Source: Pseudomonas pergaminensis
GTDB lineage: Bacteria > Pseudomonadota > Gammaproteobacteria > Pseudomonadales > Pseudomonadaceae
NCBI RefSeq assembly: GCF_024112395.2
Contig: NZ_CP078013.2
Span: 4,526,001 to 4,590,000, forward strand
Length of the DNA stretch: 64,000 nucleotides
Direction of reading: 5' to 3'
In this document: positions 62,989 to 64,000 of the stretch, in pieces
Layout of the letters: each line of letters opens with the position of its first letter
How positions within the stretch are numbered: the first letter of the stretch is position 1
Notes under the pieces: model-generated
Database searches by the model: none
The model's input: the letters and a program-made list of their open reading frames with translations, nothing else
Told to the model about the DNA's origin: nothing
Translations under genes and position numbers: made by a program

Positions 62989-63704
62989 CGCCCCTGCTCC
63001 CCCGAAAAACGGTCTCGGCTGTTAGTCAGATGCAACACCATGGCCGCGCGGGCAGCGTCCGGGTCCTGGCGTTTGATCGCGTTGAAGATCGCTTCATGCT
63101 CCAGGTTGGCCAACTGGCCCAACTGGGTGAAATCCGCGCCGCCACGTTCAGCGCCCTTCACTTGGGTGCGCGGGATCATCGCATTGCCCAGGTGCAGCAT
63201 GATTTCAGTGAAAAAGGTATTGCCGGTGGCCTCGGCGATCAGTTGGTGAAAGCGTTTGTCTTCCTCCACGCAACTGTCGTTGTTGGCCAGGGAGGCCTGG
63301 TAGTCGTCGAGTGCCTGGCGCATGTGGGCCAGCTGTTCGTCGGTTCTGCGCAAGGCGGCCAGTGCGGCGGCTTGGACCTCCAGGCCCAGGCGCAGCTCGA
63401 GCATGTTGCGCACGCTGGCTACCGTATCCACATGCAGGCGCAGGCCCTTCTGGGCGTGCTGTTCCAGCACAAAGGTGCCGATGCCGTGACGTGTCTCCAC
63501 CAGACCGGACGCCTGCAACTTGGAAATCGCTTCGCGCACCACGGTTCGGCTCACGCCATGCTCAGCCACGATGGTGGATTCCGAAGGCAGCTTTTCGCCG
63601 GGTTTCAACTGGCCGAGCAGGATGCGCTGGGTCAGCGCGTCGACCACGCCCTGGGCCAGGTTGGTGGAGCGTTTACGCAGGGGGATTCCACTTTCAATGG
63701 GCAT
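62985..63704 (-). CDS. FadR-type GntR regulator (FCD domain)
   Basis: 239 residues. Winged HTH (VVDALTQRILLGQLKPGEKLPSESTIVAEHGVSRTVVREAISKLQASGLVETRHGIGTFV) and a helical FCD domain with the metal ligand pattern EEDKRFHQLIAEATGN and LEHEAIFNAIKRQDPDAARAAMVLHL. Such proteins usually repress sugar-acid catabolism. A FadR-type operator lies 84 bases upstream, and the target genes are probably just past the right edge. Confidence 0.92.
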   Translation of the reverse strand: MPIESGIPLRKRSTNLAQGVVDALTQRILLGQLKPGEKLPSESTIVAEHGVSRTVVREAISKLQASGLVETRHGIGTFVLEQHAQKGLRLHVDTVASVRNMLELRLGLEVQAAALAALRRTDEQLAHMRQALDDYQASLANNDSCVEEDKRFHQLIAEATGNTFFTEIMLHLGNAMIPRTQVKGAERGGADFTQLGQLANLEHEAIFNAIKRQDPDAARAAMVLHLTNSRDRFSGEQGR

Positions 63705-64000
63705 TGCAACAGATCCACGGGGTTGAGCTGTGCGGAGCTTAACACCCAGTCCGGCGTCAAACCTGGGTTGATTGAAAAAACCTCAACTTGTATGACAACC
63801 AAACTTAACGCTCACTGTCACAAGTACGCCCCTCACGGCATCCACCGGGAAGAATCTCGTTAAAAAATCAGCACAACACCTAGTAAACGCTGCACAAATA
63901 ACCAAAACCTCTGTCCGACACACCGCATTATAAGAAGAAAAACACTCGCCCCTGGATTGCGGTCTCAAGAAACCTACTTGTATGATGTCTATCAACAAGA
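63705..64000. other. AT-rich intergenic region at the right edge
   Basis: 296 bases of AT-rich sequence with the GntR-type operator and a second half-site, and no frame that looks protein-like. It probably holds a divergent promoter for a rightward operon beginning beyond the window. Confidence 0.5.
63788..63798. promoter_or_regulatory. Operator for FadR-type GntR regulator
   Basis: TTGTATGACAA is a perfect TTGT-ATG-ACAA palindrome and fits the FadR-family consensus TNGTNNNACNA. A related half-site (ACTTGTATGATGT) recurs at 63976-63988, at the far side of the intergenic region. Confidence 0.65.

Overview
The window is chromosomal DNA from a Pseudomonas of the P. fluorescens complex. This is inferred from high-GC coding sequence, the order gltX / tRNA-Ala-Glu pairs / uvrB / aromatic aminotransferase, the PtrR-Sad pair, and several kinds of REP sequence (GTAGGAGCGGGCTTGCTCGCGA-like, GTGGTGAGCGGGCTTGC-like, GTGGGAGCTGTCGAGC-like). 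I see no phage, integrase or transposase. Gene density is high and most genes have a visible Shine-Dalgarno sequence.

Layout. 0-4.2 kb: the end of a LysR regulator and a five-PAS GGDEF-EAL protein. 4.2-8.6 kb: the most unusual stretch. It holds two leftward genes that look like type III secretion cargo: a protein with three tandem papain-like domains of which only the last keeps Cys and His, and a Cys-free, repeat-rich, harpin-like protein preceded by a good hrp-box. 8.6-18 kb: housekeeping genes (dusC, a thioesterase, a hydrolase and its TetR, a duplicated tRNA-Ala/tRNA-Glu unit, gltX, uvrB, an aminotransferase). 18-22.5 kb: ptrR-sad and a LysR/MFS pair. 22.5-25 kb: a protealysin-like metalloprotease with its emfourin-type inhibitor, divergent from a nuclease without signal peptide. 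25-26 kb: a highly folded repeat element and seven tandem REP half-sites. 26.5-29.6 kb: a cobalamin riboswitch ahead of btuF-btuC-btuD. 29.6-37.8 kb: acetyltransferases, hydrolases, TspO, a REP array, a nucleotidyltransferase, a degenerate HD-GYP/LuxR regulator and a GMC oxidoreductase.

38-40.6 kb: a MetR-type site followed by mesX-mesD-flavin reductase, a folate-independent, oxygen-dependent methionine synthase module. 40.6-48.8 kb: an accessory stretch with three gene remnants (serine hydrolase, sarcosine-oxidase-like, LysE), a second REP array and several proteins of unknown function. 48.8-53 kb: LysR, an Ldh-family dehydrogenase, a solute-binding-fold protein without a signal peptide, and a CitMHS transporter, likely one uptake/oxidation unit for an organic acid. 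53-59 kb: a glutathione transferase, a TetR with a double operator facing a hot-dog thioesterase, an OPT transporter and a chemoreceptor. 59-64 kb: an AraC/aldo-keto reductase pair, trmK and a FadR-type GntR regulator next to its own probable operator.

Limits: calls are from reading translations and motifs only. Family names are recognition, not database hits. Starts were chosen from Shine-Dalgarno spacing and family N-termini.
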